The notes: generated by a model not told the origin, from the letters alone. A stretch of DNA of 64,000 bases from Microcyclospora pomicola (GCA_002786065.1 NHNY01000033.1:226001-290000); one strand, 5' to 3'. Positions 33,571 through 45,348 are shown, numbered from the stretch's first letter. Translations and numbers: made by a program.

Positions 33571-34545
33571 ATGGACGATAAGTCGCAAGAAGACGATCAA
33601 CGGCAACAAGATGCAGAAACGTGCAAAGATTGTGACGTTCAGCCTACAACAGCACCCAAGACAACGCCGGCAAGCTTCGAATCTACAAGACCCGTGCCCA
33701 CGACATCATCGGTGCCAGCATCCATGGCGAACAACTTACCTTCGGACATCAAACTCCCTCGCGTGGCGATCACCTTCTGCACGCAATGCAAATGGATGCT
33801 ACGAGCCGCATACTTCGGCCAAGAACTGCTCTCGACGTTCGGCTCGGCGATTGGAGAAATCGCGCTGATTCCTGCTACGGGCGGGCTATTCCAGGTCAAC
33901 GTCACGCATCGAGCCGCCGCGACGGAAGGAGATGAGTCGGCGGGAGCCGTGAAGGAAGTCTTGCTGTGGGATCGCAAGTCGCGCGGAGGGTTCCCCGAGA
34001 CTAAAGTGCTGAAGCAGTTGGTGCGGGATGTCATTGAGCCTGACAAGGGGTTGGGCCACTCGGATGCTCCTGGCAAGGGGAAGGGAAAGGTTAAGGAGAT
34101 TCAAGAAGGAGGAGTTGAGCAGGGCGGCAAAGACGCAGATGAGGGCGCAAGCAGCTCTAAAGTTACGGAACCTGTATCGCTCGACGACAAGCCTACTCTG
34201 GCGGTAAGCCCGATGCTGGTTAACGCGGATGGCAAAGACGACGATAGCAGAAGGAAGAGCTCTACTCTACGCATATCACCGCCAATCACAACGCCGGTAC
34301 CCATCGACCCGCTACTCGAGGATGCCAATGCCACTCCTGCGATGGCCGGCTCAACTCAGCATCACTCGATCGATCCTCTGCTTCAGACGGCAATCGCCTC
34401 TCCAACAGCAGAGACTATGGTGCCGGAAGCGCTACCAGAAGCCGAAGCTCGAGAAGTCCTGCCATCACTTGGTTCGCCTATCACAGATGTTTACACCACA
34501 GCCAAAGCACCATTGACGTGGCAGGATGAAGGAATTCCACCGTGA
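33571..34545 (+). CDS. Rdx-family (SelW-like, CxxC) protein with long extensions
   Basis: Single exon of 324 aa from ATG 33571 (ACCATGG). Residues about 63-160 hold the thioredoxin-like SelW/SelT/SelH (Rdx) domain: PRVAITFCTQCKWMLRAAYF with the CxxC redox motif near the N-terminus of the domain, then ELLSTFGSAIGEIALIPATG, and VLLWDRKSRGGFPETKVLKQ near its end. In animals the second cysteine is often selenocysteine; fungi use cysteine. The domain is flanked by a ~60-residue Thr/Pro-rich head and a ~160-residue Glu/Ser/Pro-rich tail with no motif. This is much longer than typical family members. The role is unknown; a thiol-redox function is inferred from the fold. Confidence 0.8.
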   Translation: MDDKSQEDDQRQQDAETCKDCDVQPTTAPKTTPASFESTRPVPTTSSVPASMANNLPSDIKLPRVAITFCTQCKWMLRAAYFGQELLSTFGSAIGEIALIPATGGLFQVNVTHRAAATEGDESAGAVKEVLLWDRKSRGGFPETKVLKQLVRDVIEPDKGLGHSDAPGKGKGKVKEIQEGGVEQGGKDADEGASSSKVTEPVSLDDKPTLAVSPMLVNADGKDDDSRRKSSTLRISPPITTPVPIDPLLEDANATPAMAGSTQHHSIDPLLQTAIASPTAETMVPEALPEAEAREVLPSLGSPITDVYTTAKAPLTWQDEGIPP

Positions 34546-34678
34546 TAGGGATCGCGTGCGAGGTGGTGTTTGATAGGCGGACTAAAGTGCATTCTTGAAC
34601 GGCGTGTGGAACTCAGAAGGTTGGTGAACTGAGATGCTTTTGTATATACGCATTACGATCGATGCTTTGTGCATGCTC

Positions 34679-36306
34679 TCACACCTGTCTGATCTCCTTG
34701 CCTTTTCCTTCCGGCCGCTCGCTCTCCCATTCATCCCGCAGCACCGCATATATGGTATCGGTGAGCAGGATGACGAGTGCGAGGTTCCACACAAGCGTGA
34801 TGGCATAGAAGAAGTTGGCGTTTCCCGAGCCAGCATAGACCCAGAGATGATGGAATGCGGGACCAAGGAGCGCGCCGTACAGGAGAGCCGCAAGGGCTGG
34901 GAATGCGTATCGATGTGTTGATGTCACTGTCACCATGAATTAGCTTAATCGATCTTTTGCTCGCATTCCTCGTCATATACTTGCATTCGAAGACATGACC
35001 GAACAGGCATAGATAGCTCAACCACGCCCCAACGTCGCCAATATTTGCGTAGGGCTCGAAGATGGCGATGATGCCGATCATCAATACAACAGCCGCAAGA
35101 GGCTGTCTGCGGAACCGCAAGCTGAACGGCACACTGTAGGAGAGCATATGTAGCCAGAACACACCGAGGAAAAAAGATCGAAATGCATCAAACATTTCGA
35201 TGAAGAAGTACCACCATAGACCAGGATTCGGAGTGAGGTCCGGGAGCTGGAGAGGCGTCATATAGACCGAAGAGAGGAAGCGCCATGATGGTAGAAAGAA
35301 GCGCGAAAGGGTGATGAGCATAGTCAAGGAGGCTGCGAAGCCACCAACCAGTCCTGCAGCGAAAGGCATTGCTTGAGGTCGAGAGCGCTGATCTACAGCG
35401 ACATTGGCGATGGGCGGATCTGATGCCTTTCCAGCATTTACTTCAGATTGATCGATGGCGTTCGATCGATTCCTGCACACTGCATCAAAGCAAAGACAGC
35501 CTATAGGCGGTAAGAGGATGGCAGGATGCAGACTGAGATAGCTAGCGAGAGCCAATGCCAGCATCGATGTCCCGATCCTGGCTTTGCATGCGTGATCGAC
35601 GCTTATAACTGTGAAGAGCGTGGTGAAGATCGTTGATGGTCGTCCGAGGCATGCCAATATCGTGAACGGGTTAAGAAGGTACCTAGATATCGATAAGGGA
35701 GAGTACGTGGAGAGGACGTCAATGACACTCACACTGCAGCCACCGAAATAGGTTGCCATGCTCGTGTCTTCCGAGGAGATTCATATGAGCGCGATGATGT
35801 TGCGTATCTCGACTCCGCGATCGTGAAGAGTGAGTTGGCGCATAGAACATCGATGGCGGTGAAAAGCAGAATGCTGAGCATTCGTCCTACCCATGTCCTC
35901 GACGAGGGGAGGAGAGAGAACAATGGCAGCAGTAGAGGGGCCTGGCGGCTTTAGCAACGAGCTTCTTGCATTGTATCAGCGTTTCTGACTGACCTGATGA
36001 AAAAGACCGCCATCATATGGATCCAGGCCTCTCTCGTAGAGGAAGACTCCTTCTTGCACTGTTGACCATCTCAGCTCCTGATTCGATCCTTGGCCTCATG
36101 GACCATCACTCAATCCACCGCACCCTCACTTGCATAGCCAACATACATCTTTTGAAGCTGTTCACCGGAGTCGAGATCTCTACTCTGTCGGTCAAGAGGT
36201 CTGGAAGGCTCGTGAAGATGAGAGCTAGGAGGATCCTCAGGGTCGAGGCGCCAGCAAACAAGGCTGTCTTCGGATGGTCACGGTAGACCGTTTTGAGCGC
36301 ATCCAT
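34679..36306 (-). CDS. GAB1: GPI transamidase subunit PIG-U (Gab1/Cdc91)
   Basis: Five exons, 36306-36147, 36058-35994, 35941-35733, 35682-34985 and 34926-34679, encode 459 aa. The introns are 88, 52, 50 and 58 nt. Joined segments regenerate family sequence: STPVNSFKRLQEGVFLYERG, LDPYDGGLFHQAPLLLPLF, VYLLNPFTILACLGRPSTI and FEMFDAF-type loop residues (IEMFDAFRSFFLGVFWLHM). The last part is YGALLGPAFHHLWVYAGSGN and ends in EGKGKEIRQV. The protein is very hydrophobic, with about eight or more membrane segments. It is part of the ER complex that attaches preassembled GPI anchors to proteins. The last intron is best read with a GC donor (GCAAGT), since the GT two bases inside gives the wrong frame. 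The gene converges with the Rdx gene and diverges from NOP7. Confidence 0.9.
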
Positions 36307-36586
36307 GATCTCTGACCGTACGGCGGATAGGTCTTCATTGTATCATTGTACGTATTGAACACATCCCACGAGGAGTCGTCGATGTGGTCGCACCCAAAAG
36401 ATGCGATCTGTACATTGATGTTGCTGTCAATGTTCCCCAGAATATGCGGAACCGATCCGCGATCTCGGGCAGTACTGGAACTTTTTTTATGCCGATACCT
36501 TGGGGAGAAGTCTTGGATGCGATTGATCTTGTTGGAGCACCAAACAGACATTTTCTTGTTGCGAGAAATCTCAGGTATCCGTCAAG

Positions 36587-38773
36587 ATGCCTCGAATTAA
36601 GAAGAAGGGTATGCGTTCGCTCATGGGTTACAGCGTCGAAAGGCACTGACTTGCGACACAGGAACCTCCGGCAATGCGAAGAACTACATCACACGATCTC
36701 AAGCTGTGAGAAAACTACAGGTTTCTCTGCCCGACTTCCGTCGCCTCTGTATCTTCAAAGGTACGTTGAGTCTACCGGACAGTTACTCAAGGTGTATACT
36801 AACGCTCCGCAGGCATTTATCCACGCGAGCCCCGATCGAAGAAAAAGGCGTCGAAGTCTTCCACACCAAGCACCACCTTTTACTACACCAAGGACATTCA
36901 ATATCTTCTCCATGAACCCCTGCTCAACAAGTTCCGAGACCAAAAGGCCCTTGCCAAAAAGATCTCGAAAGCACTTGGGCGCAATGAAGTCAGCGACGCC
37001 GCACGATTTCACAAGAACCTCACCCCAAAACTCCGGCTCGATCACATCATCAAAGAGCGATACCCGACATTCGTCGATGCGTTGAGAGATCTGGACGATG
37101 CTCTGTCCATGTTGTTCCTTTTTGCCAATCTACCTAGCACCTCCGAGGTCCCACCTAAGATTATTGCGAAGTGCCAACGGCTGACGATGGAATTCGAACA
37201 TTTCTTAATACGAACTCACGCGCTGCGCAAATCATTCCTCTCGATCAAAGGCATCTACTACCAGGCCACGGTCCAGGGCCAGGACATCCTCTGGTTGGTG
37301 CCTTACAAATTTGTGCAACGAACTGGCGCAGATGTCGATTACAGGATCATGGCAACGTTCGTTGAGTTCTACACAACTCTGCTGGGTTTCGTCAACTTCC
37401 GCTTGTATACCAGCATCGGTCTGGTATATCCACCAAAGTTTGACGCCAAATCAGAAGAGCAAGGAGCAGAACTGGGAGCTTTCCAACTCGAAGGAGCAGG
37501 GATGGAGGAGCAAGGGAATGAACTGGATGTGATGGACACTGGAGCGAACGACAAGGCACAAGCAGAGGCAGACAGTATATTGGCACAGACTGAGGAACGC
37601 AACGAAGCAACAGCAATCGAGGAGAGTACAGCTGTAAACGGCGGCGAGACCGAAGCCCAGACTGGCTCGACCGGCTTGGATCAGTTCTTGTCCATTGATC
37701 CGACGGCAGACTCGCTGCTTCAGCCCTCCCGAACCGCGGATGCTGAGACGGCAGCTCAGTTATTCGAGCCATTCACATTCTTTCTTTCACGAGAAACTCC
37801 TAGACATCCACTCGAGTTCATCTTGAAGGCTTTCGGCTGTAAGCGAGTAGGGTGGGATACGTCTCTAGGAGAGCCTGGTGCTTATTGTGCGGAGGACGAT
37901 GCGCGGATCACACATCAAGTCGTGGATCGACCTGACCTCCCACAGCAGTCCGCCAGCAATGACGATGATGTTGATATCGACGGAGAAATGGTTGTGAGGA
38001 AGTCGAGTGCGAGAGTACCCGGCCGCACATATATTCAGCCTCAATGGATCTGGGATTGCGTCAATGCAGGCCAACTACAACGACCTGATCTGTACGCCCC
38101 GGGTGCGACGTTACCGCCTCACTTGAGCCCGTGGGTGAAAGCCAGGAAAGGCGAATACGACCCAACCAAACCACTTGCGGAACAAGAGACGGCCGCAGAA
38201 GCAGAAGCTGCCGAGGACGAGGACGAAGACGAAGCGATCGACGAAGGTAGCGCTGGAGAGGAAGTGGACGGCGTTCGTGGTGATGGTGAAGCACGGACCC
38301 TGGAAAACGACCTGTACGATAACGAGATTGCGCAAGGCGAAGGCATGGAGGTGGCGCTCGCCGACTCGGACGACTCATCCGATGAGGAGGTCGCGGATCC
38401 TGAGGATTTCGGCGGCTTCTCCGGCGATGAGGCGTCAGAAACCGACGAGGTCTTGCTCACCGACGATGCGCTACGTCTGGCACGCGAGCACCAAGCCGAG
38501 CTCGAGGCCGAAGCCAGTGGCAAACCGCTACCAGCGCGCGACAGCAAGACCCAGGCCAAGCAGGCGCGCGAGATCGCGGCGGCGAAACGGGCCCGGGCGG
38601 CTCGCGAGGCAACCGAGCAGGCCACCAATGCGAAGATGATGATCTCGCGCCGCAAGCGCAAGATGTACGACAAAATGGTGTACTCGAACGCGCGCAAGGA
38701 CGACGAGGCGGCGAAGCTCAGGGGAAAGAAGAGGAAGATCGAGAAAGCAGCCGCCAAGGGAGCGAGCAGTTAG
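36587..38773 (+). CDS. NOP7: Pescadillo homologue Nop7, 60S ribosome biogenesis factor
   Basis: Exons 36587-36608, 36662-36760 and 36813-38773 (introns 53 and 52 nt, the second with a perfect TACTAAC branch site) encode 693 aa. The first exon codes for only seven residues plus one base (MPRIKKKG). The N-terminal pescadillo domain is unmistakable: [84 protein letters not shown] domain follows ([20 protein letters not shown] to [16 protein letters not shown]). The C-terminal third is very acidic, then basic coiled-coil ([33 protein letters not shown]). Nop7 with Erb1 and Ytm1 forms the PeBoW complex needed for pre-27S rRNA processing in the nucleolus. Confidence 0.96.
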
Positions 38774-39785
38774 ATCCGGGCGGGCGGGCAAACGATCACG
38801 ACGAGGGTAGCGGTGTATGGCGTTTCATGTATATTGAGGTAGGCAGTACGATATTTATTCAAGCTAGTTGTATGCTTCGCTGTTGCTCTGATCTAGTGGT
38901 CGATCGCCGTGTGCAGTGGGATCGGCGGCAATCTTTACCCGAACATATACTTCCTTACAGGCTGCAACTCTTGCCAAGTCATATACCATATACTGTATAC
39001 GTGAGACATTATTGCGAGCCCAAGCACCAGTCACTCACGACCGAGAATGAAGTTGAGCGAAGTGTTTGGCGATCGCGTGCCCGAAGTGACGGTACATGAT
39101 TCCGAGACCTGATTTCAGGCACCGCTCAAAGCTACGGGATGATACGTGCAGCACAGAGCATTGATATAAGACGTGATGTATATATATAAGGCTACATCGA
39201 AACAATTCGCTCATGGAATGCAGGGGATTGCAAAGCCACGATACGCCGTTTTGAGCTTTGTATCTCCCTTCTTGCTCTTGCCCAATGCGCCTGATGATGC
39301 TCATGGTTGTATTTGTGGCTTCTTCGTCCAATCTGACGTGCTTCCGTCTGCCATACGATGACAGCGTCAGGGAGCTGTATACGTACAAGTTTGGTACGTG
39401 ACGATGTTACATATTCGTGTCATGCACTGGACGCGTCTTGATTTTGGGCTCCTAGCATATCACAGATCGGATGACCGACCTGTACGCTGGGTTCATGGCC
39501 CTGATGTGTTGACATAATACAGTCCCGAGGGGCTGCTGTGCTCGGAAAGTGGCTGATGTCGACTTGGCCATCTGCGTAGTGGAGCGAGGTACAGCTGACG
39601 CAGCAGTCCCATTTGTGTACCACCAGGTCGATTTCTGACACGTGCGTAAGCTTCCAGGATGTGCCGGGTTGCAATGATAGGCATTGTCTTGCTCCAGCGC
39701 ATCCTTCTGTATTCGCCGTGTGCGCCGTGTCTCGTAGATCGCGAGACACTTGTACGCAATACTGGATTCAGTTGCCATGGCCAGC
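38774..39785. other. Intergenic between convergent genes, nothing recognised
   Basis: 1.0 kb between the stop codons of NOP7 and the multicopper oxidase. It holds both 3' flanks. A TATATATA run lies near 39180. No gene seen. Confidence 0.5.
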
Positions 39786-41879
39786 TCATTCGTCCAACCC
39801 GACATAGTCCTCGTCTTTTGGCGCAGCGCCCTTCTCCAAGCCGACTCCTGCGCACAGCGCTCTGTTTGCCTCGGGGACCTCCATCTTGGTTAACTCGTCA
39901 GTGTTGGTGAGCAACTGCATCAATAAGCCGGCTTCAGTATGCCACGAGAGATGGCAGTGTAGCGGCCAGATCCCCGGATTATCCGCGACCACCCTGATGA
40001 GTAGCCAGCCAAACGCTTCCACTGACGCGGTATCACGACGGAGTGGGTTGGAAAGATCCAAGCTGTTGTACATCGGTGCAAGGTTCTCTGGATTCATGCC
40101 ATTAGCCACGTCGAGCTGGGGTGGGTAGCCGTGGCCTTGTCCCAGCACGAAGTACTTGTATCCGTGTAGATGAAGGGGATGGTTGCCATCATCGAAATTG
40201 GAAAACAAGATATCAATGGTCTGAACGCCAGTGGTCTGAATGACAAGCTCTCGACTCTGGTGGAAGGCGGCATCATTGACGAATGACTGTCCATTTCCAG
40301 GGTCGCTCACCGACGCAGAAGTGAAAGAAGAGTTTTCTTGCTTCAAGCCGTCGATTGATCGCAATAAGCTTGGAGACTGCACATCCACTCGGAAGCTGGA
40401 GGTGTTGAAGACGCCTCGACTCAATCTGTGGTCGCCAATTTCGAAGTTGGACCGCAGATAGAAGAAAGCATCGGCTTTAGGAGGTGCGGCCACAACTTCG
40501 ACCGGGACGAGCTCGGTTGTGTTGAGGTCTCGACATTCTTGCGCGTTCGGTTCTTTCCAATTGTCAGACTTCACCCCGTACTCGAGCTGGATACCGTGCT
40601 GGTCATAGTAGACGATGGAGTTGATGTCTTTGGTGAGGGTGCTCGGCTCGTCGGCGAAACATTTTGAGATCATGCGCGCGCGAAAATTGAACGAGGTCGT
40701 GGTCTGGACGGTGGTATTGATGATCACGCTGTACCGTTGTGCTGGGTTGATTTGGAGACGGTGGAAGTTCACCGGGTGCACATCTGTGCCATCCACTTCC
40801 GTGACTGCAAGCTCGTGTTCATCGATTTGCAACTCGAATTCAGCCATGGCTCCCGTGTTGATGAAGCGTAAGCGGTGACCGAAACCGGGCTCCAATTTCA
40901 TGCTGAACAAACTTCTCTTGTTGGCAGCATATGGATCGCATTTCTTGTCCGGATGACGATTGCAATCCCGCTGCGCTCGACCGTTGATAAGCGCCCCAAC
41001 AGGGATTGGCTCGGCGTTCTCCATATCTGGCTTGAGGTACTGCCAGAGAAGGGCGGACGAAAGCTCCAAGTAATAGTCAGTGACCATGATGACACGATCG
41101 GTGACATAGGGAAGCTTCTGAAGCTCTTTCTCCCGGCGATTGTGAATCACCATCGGGCCATGCAGACCATCGGACGATTGTACGCCTTGATGCGCATGCC
41201 ACCAGTAGGTGCCGCTTTGATTGGCGATGGTGAACTCATAGGTGAAGTTTGCGCCCGGCGCGATCGGGCATTGCGCGAGGCCCACCGTTCCGTCCATGTA
41301 AGGAGTGCCTTTCTGGTACAGGCCATGGAAATGGATGGATGTGGAATTCATCGCTTGATTGTTGACATGCAGCACAATCGTGTCGCCCTCGTTGACCTCC
41401 AGCATCGGTCCCGGGAATTGGTTGTTGACCAGCATCATCGATCGGAAGACGCCATCGGGGTTGAATTCTCTATCTCGAATGGTCCAGTGAAACTCTCTTC
41501 GTTGTGGTGGGTCATCGAATCGCCAGCGAGGGTCGAGGATGTAATCGCTAGTTTCCACATCGAGGGAGTTCACGTCTGGCTCCGGTATCAGGTTGTATAC
41601 AATCTTCAGAGACAGCAATGCCGCGATGCCTACTATCAGACCGAGCGCTACGGCTGATGCGATCTCGATCCATGATCTATTGGTTCTCCGTTTTGGAGGA
41701 TTCCTCCGATATATCTTCCTGAACTCATCTTCTTCGCGAAACTCCTCTTCATCCCGGTAGTCGTCGTCTTCCCGAGTCTCTTTGACATGACCGTTTCCGA
41801 GGAGGCTCTGCCCTTGTCCTGCCTCAGTAGACTGCCTCGAGGAATGTCCCAGCTCTTCTTCTTGTGCATGGGTGGGCAT
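39786..41879 (-). CDS. Membrane-anchored multicopper oxidase (laccase/ferroxidase-like)
   Basis: Single exon of 697 aa from ATG 41879; the frame extends upstream only through a GTG. The N-terminus is hydrophilic and charged (about 75 residues, with RRNPPKRRTNRS), followed by one membrane segment (IASAVALGLIVGIAALLSL), giving a type II anchor rather than a cleaved signal peptide. Three cupredoxin domains follow. All four copper motifs are intact: SIHFHGLY, TYWWHAHQGVQSS, HPLHLHGYKYFVLG and PLHCHLSWHTEAGLLMQL. The residue ten after the T1 cysteine is Leu, as in medium-potential laccases. I cannot see the ferroxidase-specific acidic residues, so substrate is open: iron, phenols or pigment precursors. 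There is no typical C-terminal laccase plug. It is divergent from the acid phosphatase gene. Confidence 0.88.
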   Translation of the reverse strand: MPTHAQEEELGHSSRQSTEAGQGQSLLGNGHVKETREDDDYRDEEEFREEDEFRKIYRRNPPKRRTNRSWIEIASAVALGLIVGIAALLSLKIVYNLIPEPDVNSLDVETSDYILDPRWRFDDPPQRREFHWTIRDREFNPDGVFRSMMLVNNQFPGPMLEVNEGDTIVLHVNNQAMNSTSIHFHGLYQKGTPYMDGTVGLAQCPIAPGANFTYEFTIANQSGTYWWHAHQGVQSSDGLHGPMVIHNRREKELQKLPYVTDRVIMVTDYYLELSSALLWQYLKPDMENAEPIPVGALINGRAQRDCNRHPDKKCDPYAANKRSLFSMKLEPGFGHRLRFINTGAMAEFELQIDEHELAVTEVDGTDVHPVNFHRLQINPAQRYSVIINTTVQTTTSFNFRARMISKCFADEPSTLTKDINSIVYYDQHGIQLEYGVKSDNWKEPNAQECRDLNTTELVPVEVVAAPPKADAFFYLRSNFEIGDHRLSRGVFNTSSFRVDVQSPSLLRSIDGLKQENSSFTSASVSDPGNGQSFVNDAAFHQSRELVIQTTGVQTIDILFSNFDDGNHPLHLHGYKYFVLGQGHGYPPQLDVANGMNPENLAPMYNSLDLSNPLRRDTASVEAFGWLLIRVVADNPGIWPLHCHLSWHTEAGLLMQLLTNTDELTKMEVPEANRALCAGVGLEKGAAPKDEDYVGLDE

Positions 41880-42789
41880 GCTGGCTGACCACACAGCTGT
41901 GCCTCGCCGCAAGTATCTTGGCTTGGAGGATGCACTCCACACGCACTGAGTGTACGTCCTCCGTCAATCCAGTACGACCAGCCTGGATGGTGACCGTGCT
42001 GTGGCCTCGGCCCTGATTCGTATTGCTCGTGAGCGCGGAGCTGAGGGTAGGGTTGGGTGTCTGTCGGCGTCTGGTCGGTCCACAATTACGCCATCAATAC
42101 AAGGTATCCCCCACGTGTTATGCCGGTCTTCTGGTCGAGCCTCGCATCAAACTTTGGAGGCTCCTGTTGGATTTTCGGGATGTGCTGTAATGCAACTTTA
42201 CAGATAGTTCAGCCATGCATACAGGACATGCTCGAATGTGAGGAGTGGTTCCACGGGGCCGAGGCCGCTGTCCGCCGCTGCCCGCGCGCTTGGCTTCTTT
42301 GGGACCGCTGGCCCGAAAGTCTAGTGGCCAGCGACATTCCATCGCTCAGGCCGTCAGGCTGCAACGACATCCTCACCAGCCAATTACTCCTTCCACTTCA
42401 CGCACGAGTCGTCCACGCTGTTGATCATGGCCAACAACAACGAGGCAGATCGGCATGCGCTACTGCAGGCCAGGATTCGAGAAGAAGCTTGATCTCCCGC
42501 CCACGCGCCACCTCTCGTTCCAATGAGGGCTTCGGGGTCTGATGGTGCTGATTGCCACCGGATAATCGGTCTCGTAGACCTTCCCTGTCCTATCCCACTG
42601 GCGATGACCGCGACCTGACAGAGAATCTTGCGAAAACGTGCCCAGTGGGCGTGCTGGCTGGTCGATATATGGTCTCGGACTGCCTCGTCGTTCGATTTGC
42701 CTCGTTCTTTGCTGCTCACTGTCTTCGCATTTCTCTCTTTCGTACTCTATTTCCCTACCCGTAGCCAAACACAGCTCACGCGGATCAAG
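41880..42789. other. Divergent promoter region, oxidase / acid phosphatase
   Basis: 910 bp between the two start codons. The right 250 bp is C/T-rich leader of the phosphatase gene. A short upstream ATG frame at 42427-42492 encodes 21 residues. No other gene recognised. Confidence 0.5.
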
Positions 42790-44071
42790 ATGCTTGCACC
42801 TCTTGCTGCCGTCTCCCTCGCCGTGGCCGGTGTGGCCGCCGTGCCACAGGCCAACGTCAACACGGCGACCCAGACCAACTCGGTGTACGCTGCGCAAGCA
42901 ACGGCCAAGACCTCCCAGGAGACCTCCTACATCCCTGGACTCGCCTTTGACCGCTTCGTCACCATCTGGCTGGAGAACACCGATTACAGCAAGGCGGCGG
43001 GGGACCCCAACCTCGCATTCCTCGCGAGCCAGGGTATCACTCTCGAGAACTACTTCGGTGGTATGTAGTGGACAGACCTCAAGACAGACGCCCCGCCACT
43101 AACTTCACGCAGTCACCCATCCATCCGAGCCAAACTATGTTGCCTCCCACGGAGGAGAGCACTTCGGCATGGACAACGACAACTTCAACCAGGTCGCCAG
43201 CAACGTCTCTGCCATCACCGATCTCCTAGCAGAGCGGGCCATTTCCTGGGGCGCCTACCAGGAGGACATGCCCTACAGTGGCTATGAGGGCATGGCGTGG
43301 ACCAACCAGAAGACCGGGGCCAACGACTACGTCCGCAAGCACAACCCTCCGGTCATCTACGAGACCAACAACGACGCCCGCAGTCTCAGCTACATCAAGA
43401 ACTTGACCCAGTTCTACGCTGACCTCGAGGCGGAGAAGCTTCCTCAATGGATCTTCATCACTCCCAACATGACTTCGGACGGACACGACACCTCGGTCAC
43501 CACCGCTGGCGCATGGACCCGTAACTTCCTGACTCCTCTCCTCAACAACACCTACTTCACCAAGAACACTCTCATCCTGGTCACCTTCGACGAGAACCAC
43601 ACCTACACCCTCAGCAACCGAGTCTTCAGCATTCTCCTTGGTGGTGCCGTCCCCCAGTCTGCGGTGGGTACCACGGATGCCAACTTCTACAACCACTACT
43701 CGGAGCTTAGCACGGTTGAGGCCAACTGGCATTTGAACACGCTTGGTCGTTGGGATGTTGGTGCCAACGTCTTCGGTCTTGTCGCCGGCAAGACTGGTGA
43801 TGTCGTTCGCCCGAACGTCGCTGCCACCGGCGCGAACCCAACCATCTTCTACAACTCCTCGTACGCCGGTCCCTTCAACACCGGCTTCCAGAGCGCACCT
43901 TACCCCCCACCGAACGTCGGCTTGGTGTCGCCGGTGACGGGTCGTGTGGTGTCTCCTGCCGTGATTGCTTCCTGGGGTGTCAACTTCAACTCATACTACA
44001 CCGACAGCGTGGTTGCCGCCGACGGCCAGAACCCCCCGGCCGGGTACGCCAAGAACAACAAGCAGAACTAG
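42790..44071 (+). CDS. Secreted acid phosphatase (phosphoesterase family)
   Basis: Exons 42790-43060 and 43113-44071, with a 52-nt intron (GTATGT, branch CACTAAC, acceptor CGCAG), encode 409 aa. The first ~17 residues are a signal peptide (MLAPLAAVSLAVAGVAA, cleavage near VPQA). The phosphoesterase-family core is visible: FDRFVTIWLENTDYSKAA near the start of the mature protein, GVTHPSEPNYVASHGGEHFG across the splice junction, WIFITPNMTSDGHDTSVTT, and TLILVTFDENHTYTLSNRVF. These Asp/Glu/His residues are candidate metal ligands. Many N-glycosylation sites are present. It resembles the pH- and phosphate-regulated acid phosphatases of Aspergillus and Penicillium, which release phosphate from organic esters outside the cell. 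Confidence 0.9.
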
Positions 44072-45348
44072 ATGTTGTGACGTCTGGTTGTCGTTGTGCA
44101 TAGAAAAGTTTGATGTCGCTGCAGCATAGCGAGGTCGTCGTTTGAATTGAGATTGGGGATATAGCTAGACTAGCAATTGCACGTAGTTATGATATCGTTG
44201 TTGATTGACAGAGCACTGTCTTGCCTCGTGAAAATGATCAAGTGACAGCACACTACATGCACAACTCAACTACGCACATCTGATCGCTGTACACACATCT
44301 GATACCTTCTTTGGACAACATAGATGCATCAAGCTAGCATGTGATGATCCGTCCTACGATCTGTCTACCTCCACATCCATAAGTCTGTAAAGCGAGTTCT
44401 AACCCCCCACACAGTTCTAGACGTCGGTTTACCATGACCAGCGAGTCCTACAAGAAAATCTACACGGCCAAGCCCAGACATGCCTGGACCGCTCGACCTG
44501 AGCCCACGTGTTGTCGTTCTCCTACGACACACGTTCGAAGGCCGTGACGACGTGCATGATAATGGGCACGGTATACCCTCCGCCAAACCGGCTACAGTAG
44601 TGGGACCCCGGCAGTGCGTCGAGGCTTTTCACGTACAGTAGCAGGGTCTAAGGTAGGTTGGGGGCACCCGAAACGCGAGGCGAGCATGTCACTGTGGTGT
44701 CGACAGGAACAGAGAAGAAAAAAGCAGAAGCCGAAACCGACGCAGACGAGCGGTCGATTTGCGCCATTCAAATCCATCCCAGCGTGGGCGTGCATGTTCG
44801 AGAAGTCTGTTACAGTATTCGTTAAGCGCAAAGCGGAAGGTGACATTGGCTCGAACGTGAGAGGTGGAGGGGGTGTGGTCATTCGGCGGCGCGTGAGTGG
44901 CTGGACGTTGGGGCCGGAGACCTGACGTCGCAGACTGGGGCCGGCCCGCGCGCTGATGCCGTGCCATTCGTTCCACGTGCACGCACCACGGGTGTGGCGA
45001 CGCGACATACGACGGGCTTGCGTAATGGGCATACGACGGCAGCTGGATGGCTGGACCATACACGCGTTTCCTTGCATTGGTAGGTGGGCTATGTATTCCA
45101 TTTCTTTGTTGTACTCGGTCGTTCGTAAAGTATCTCGACGGACGGTTTTGCATACTATATTCGAGGTTCAGAGAGCACCGCCCAACATCTGGAATCAAGC
45201 GCTCGACATTACTCGAAAGTGAAGTGCGGTGTGCACGATTGAAACGGCAGTTTTCAAGGGTCACGGCTGGACATTGGACGATATATCGTACATCAGTCCG
45301 TAGTAGCGGGAAACGAGTGCAAGCACTTCGACACATCCTGCACAAGCC
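44072..45348. other. Intergenic, no gene recognised
   Basis: 1.3 kb between the acid phosphatase and the CCC1-type gene. Long minus-strand frames near 44600-45600 run antisense into the transporter and show no domain. The right part is probably the transporter promoter. Confidence 0.5.

Noticed and set aside
41880-41942. N-terminal extension of the multicopper oxidase
   Set aside because: The extension begins with GTG, not ATG; the first ATG in frame is at 41879.
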